8,819 nucleotides of DNA from Ruminococcaceae bacterium UBA7075. Lineage in GTDB: Bacteria; Bacillota; Clostridia; Oscillospirales; Acutalibacteraceae. The DNA lies in the NCBI GenBank assembly GCA_002493635.1, contig DKZL01000059.1, forward strand, positions 1 through 8,819, written 5' to 3'. The notes below the pieces were generated by a model, which was not told the origin of the DNA, made no database searches, and saw nothing but the letters and a program-made list of their open reading frames with translations. Shown piece by piece: positions 6,978 to 8,819 of the stretch (position 1 is its first letter; each line of letters begins with the position of its first letter). The translations under genes were made by a program, and so were the position numbers.

Positions 6978-6996
6978 TTTCACTTTTCGGCTTTAT

Positions 6997-7002
6997 TATA
7001 AT
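6997..7002 (+). promoter_or_regulatory. Candidate -10 box (promoter 2) for htrA
   Basis: A perfect TATAAT lies 50 bases before the htrA ATG. At 17-base spacing the -35 would be TAGTTT, a poor match, so use of this box would need an activator or reflect weak basal activity. A stress regulator could act here, but no clear operator was recognised. Confidence 0.4.
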
Positions 7003-7038
7003 TTCAACATAAATAATAACAGCATTTGCTGATTAATT

Positions 7039-7043
7039 GGAGG
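7039..7043 (+). promoter_or_regulatory. Ribosome binding site that fixes the htrA start
   Basis: GGAGG lies eight bases before the ATG at 7052. The frame can be opened from a TTG at 7037, but that codon is immediately next to this site and cannot use it. Confidence 0.85.
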
Positions 7044-7051
7044 TATATAAA

Positions 7052-8752
7052 ATGACAGAAAAATTCAATAATGAAGACTATAATATGAATTCTTCTGAAA
7101 ATACGGCAGGTTCATCAGATTACAATAACACCGAAGATGTTGTCAGTTCATCAGGTTCAGAAGTAAATTCTGATTCACAGACAGAAAGCTCTTATGAATG
7201 GAACAGCGACAGCACACAAAGCGGAAGCGGTGAATATCATTATTCATATGTGAACGGCAACAATAGTAAAGCGTCGCATAATCCGAATAATTATGAAAAT
7301 GCTTATTCATCAGCTTCATATTCTGAGAACAGCGGTCAGAATTATGACAGCGCAAGTGCGAAATCAACACAAGGAGCATACAGCGGAAGTACCTACAACA
7401 ATTACAGTAGTTCTCCATATGGACAGCAATCATCAAATCCGTACGGAAGTTACAACAGTTCTAATTCTTATAATCAGCAAAGTCAGAATTATTACGGATA
7501 CAGCACATCAAATGCAGGGGCAAATTATAAAAATCAAAAAAAGCCTAAGGTTAAAAAACCAAAGAAGTCTGCTTCAAGAGGTTTTGTTATAGGCGCTTTG
7601 ATTATTGCAATTACTGCAACAGCCGCTCTTGGATTTGGCGGAGGTATGGTTTATTCAAATCTTTCAAAGCCGGGCGGAAGTATGAGTGTAAACAAGGTTG
7701 AAGCAAACGCAACAGATGTTAATTCAAGCAGAATTGAAGGTACAGCAACATCAGTTGTGCAGAAAGCTGCTGACAGTGTTGTTGAAATTACAACTGAAAG
7801 TGTTGTATCAGGCTCATTCAACCGTCAGTATGTATCATCAGGAGCTGGTTCAGGTGTAATTATCTCTGAGGACGGCTATATAGTTACCAATAACCATGTA
7901 ATTAGCGGAGCAAATGCAATTAAGGTGACGCTTCGTGACGGTCAGACAACATATGACGCTGAGCTTATTGGTACTGACGCAGCAAATGATATTGCACTTC
8001 TCAAGGTTGATGCAACAGGACTTTCAGCTGCAACCTTTGGCGACAGCTCAACACTTGCAGTAGGTGACTATGTTGTAGCAATCGGTAATCCTCTCGGTCA
8101 GCTTGGCGGAACTGTAACAGATGGTATTATCAGTGCACTTGCACGTGAGGTTACAATAGATGAGCAGAGTATGACGCTTCTCCAGACAAATGCCGAGATT
8201 AATCCGGGTAACTCCGGCGGCGGTTTGTTTGATGCAAATGGAAATCTCATCGGCATCGTTAATGCAAAATCAAGCGCAACTGAGATTGAGGGAATCGGCT
8301 TTGCAATCCCTATTAACAATGTGTTTGACATAATTGACGACCTCAAAAGCTACGGATATGTAACAGGTGAGGTTGACCTCGGTATGGAATTTGTAGACAT
8401 TAATTCAACCGAAACAGCATTTTACTACGGTGTAAATAAAACAGGTTGCTATGTGCTTTCTGTTGCAGCAGATTCAAATGCTGACAAAGCAGGCTTCAGA
8501 GCAGGCGATCTTGTTCAGAAGGTTGGCGACACCGAAGTTAAAACAACTGCAGAAATAAAAGCTGCTATCAAGGACAAAGAAGTAGGCGATAAGGTGAAAT
8601 TTACTGTCATCCGTAATAATAAGACAATAGATATTGAACTTACGCTTGCTGAATATGTTCCTTCCGATAACAACATTTCACAGTCCAACAGAACAAATCA
8701 GAATAAGGATTCTGAAAATTCAATTTGGAATGATATGTTCGGATGGAATTAA
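7052..8752 (+). CDS. htrA: Membrane-anchored HtrA/DegP-like serine protease with PDZ domain
   Basis: HtrA proteases degrade misfolded or damaged proteins outside the membrane. From the ATG at 7052 the product has 566 residues, longer than most Firmicute HtrAs (about 400-450) because of its N-terminus. Residues 1-162 are low complexity, rich in Ser, Asn, Tyr, Gly and Gln. A Lys-rich stretch follows (163-176), then one membrane segment (about 177-200) with no signal-peptidase site evident, placing the tail inside and the protease outside. The trypsin-like domain has its triad at H282 (TNNHV), D313 (NDIALLKVD) and S388 (NPGNSGGGLFD). One PDZ domain spans about 440-532, including AGFRAGDLVQKVGD. 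The last 30 residues are again polar and end in NSIWNDMFGWN. The start is set by GGAGG eight bases upstream. It follows a terminator and appears to be transcribed alone; no two-component system is adjacent in the window. Confidence 0.93.
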   Translation: MTEKFNNEDYNMNSSENTAGSSDYNNTEDVVSSSGSEVNSDSQTESSYEWNSDSTQSGSGEYHYSYVNGNNSKASHNPNNYENAYSSASYSENSGQNYDSASAKSTQGAYSGSTYNNYSSSPYGQQSSNPYGSYNSSNSYNQQSQNYYGYSTSNAGANYKNQKKPKVKKPKKSASRGFVIGALIIAITATAALGFGGGMVYSNLSKPGGSMSVNKVEANATDVNSSRIEGTATSVVQKAADSVVEITTESVVSGSFNRQYVSSGAGSGVIISEDGYIVTNNHVISGANAIKVTLRDGQTTYDAELIGTDAANDIALLKVDATGLSAATFGDSSTLAVGDYVVAIGNPLGQLGGTVTDGIISALAREVTIDEQSMTLLQTNAEINPGNSGGGLFDANGNLIGIVNAKSSATEIEGIGFAIPINNVFDIIDDLKSYGYVTGEVDLGMEFVDINSTETAFYYGVNKTGCYVLSVAADSNADKAGFRAGDLVQKVGDTEVKTTAEIKAAIKDKEVGDKVKFTVIRNNKTIDIELTLAEYVPSDNNISQSNRTNQNKDSENSIWNDMFGWN

Positions 8753-8819
8753 TTGAACGTCACTGATTCAAAGAATATCCGTTAATGATTCTAAGGTAAG
8801 CGTCAAATAATGCACACCT

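Noticed and set aside
7037..7051. TTG start adding five residues to HtrA
   Set aside because: The codon sits against the GGAGG ribosome site, which is correctly spaced for the ATG at 7052.
8753..8819. Weak inverted repeats (TTGAA/TTCAA, AGAAT/ATTCT) and a TGATTCNAAG direct repeat after htrA
   Set aside because: The arms are only five bases, there is no T-run, and the stretch is too short and AT-rich to call a terminator or other element.
1..8819. CRISPR arrays, tRNA or rRNA genes, transposons, prophage or toxin-antitoxin genes
   Set aside because: None of the expected repeats, cloverleaf segments, transposase motifs or small gene pairs was found; the window is compact core metabolism and housekeeping.

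Overview
The window reads as chromosomal core sequence from a low-to-moderate GC, anaerobic Firmicute of class Clostridia, probably a Ruminococcus/Oscillospiraceae-like gut or rumen bacterium. This placement is inference. It rests on strong AGGAGG-type ribosome binding sites, TATAAT/TTGACA-type promoters, a Rex redox repressor, a short Aquifex-type aconitase, a eukaryote-like NADP-isocitrate dehydrogenase and a membrane-anchored Firmicute-type HtrA. No mobile element, phage gene, CRISPR array, tRNA or rRNA was seen.

Left half (about 42-3986, minus strand): a three-gene operon transcribed right to left, aconitase -> isocitrate dehydrogenase -> rex. Aconitase and IDH are separated by one base and are probably translationally coupled. 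A 77-base gap containing a strong hairpin precedes rex. The single good promoter lies upstream of aconitase (-35 TTTACA, 17-bp spacer, -10 TATAAT). An 18-bp Rex-type palindrome, TTGTTA-N6-TAACAA with one mismatch, is centred exactly on its -10 hexamer. The operon therefore looks redox-controlled and autoregulated: when NADH is low, Rex should bind and shut off both the citrate-to-2-oxoglutarate branch and its own gene. The branch supplies 2-oxoglutarate for glutamate synthesis plus NADPH. No citrate synthase is in the window.

Middle (4103-6905, plus strand): divergently transcribed from the aconitase promoter is typA/bipA, a ribosome-associated translational GTPase, with its own extended -10 promoter. 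Its stop codon overlaps, as ATGA, the start of a DEDDh 3'-5' exonuclease of the ERI-1/KapD-like group, which carries a C-terminal four-cysteine zinc-ribbon-like module. The pair ends at a hairpin terminator and may link ribosome or translation status to RNA processing (inference).

Right part (6906-8819): a 150-base promoter region with two candidate promoters, then a monocistronic-looking gene for a membrane-anchored HtrA/DegP serine protease with one PDZ domain. It has an unusually long Ser/Asn/Tyr-rich, prion-like N-terminal tail predicted to be cytoplasmic. The last 67 bases hold nothing recognisable.

I saw no obviously new multi-gene system. The most informative non-coding signal is the Rex operator superimposed on the -10 box of the operon that encodes Rex.
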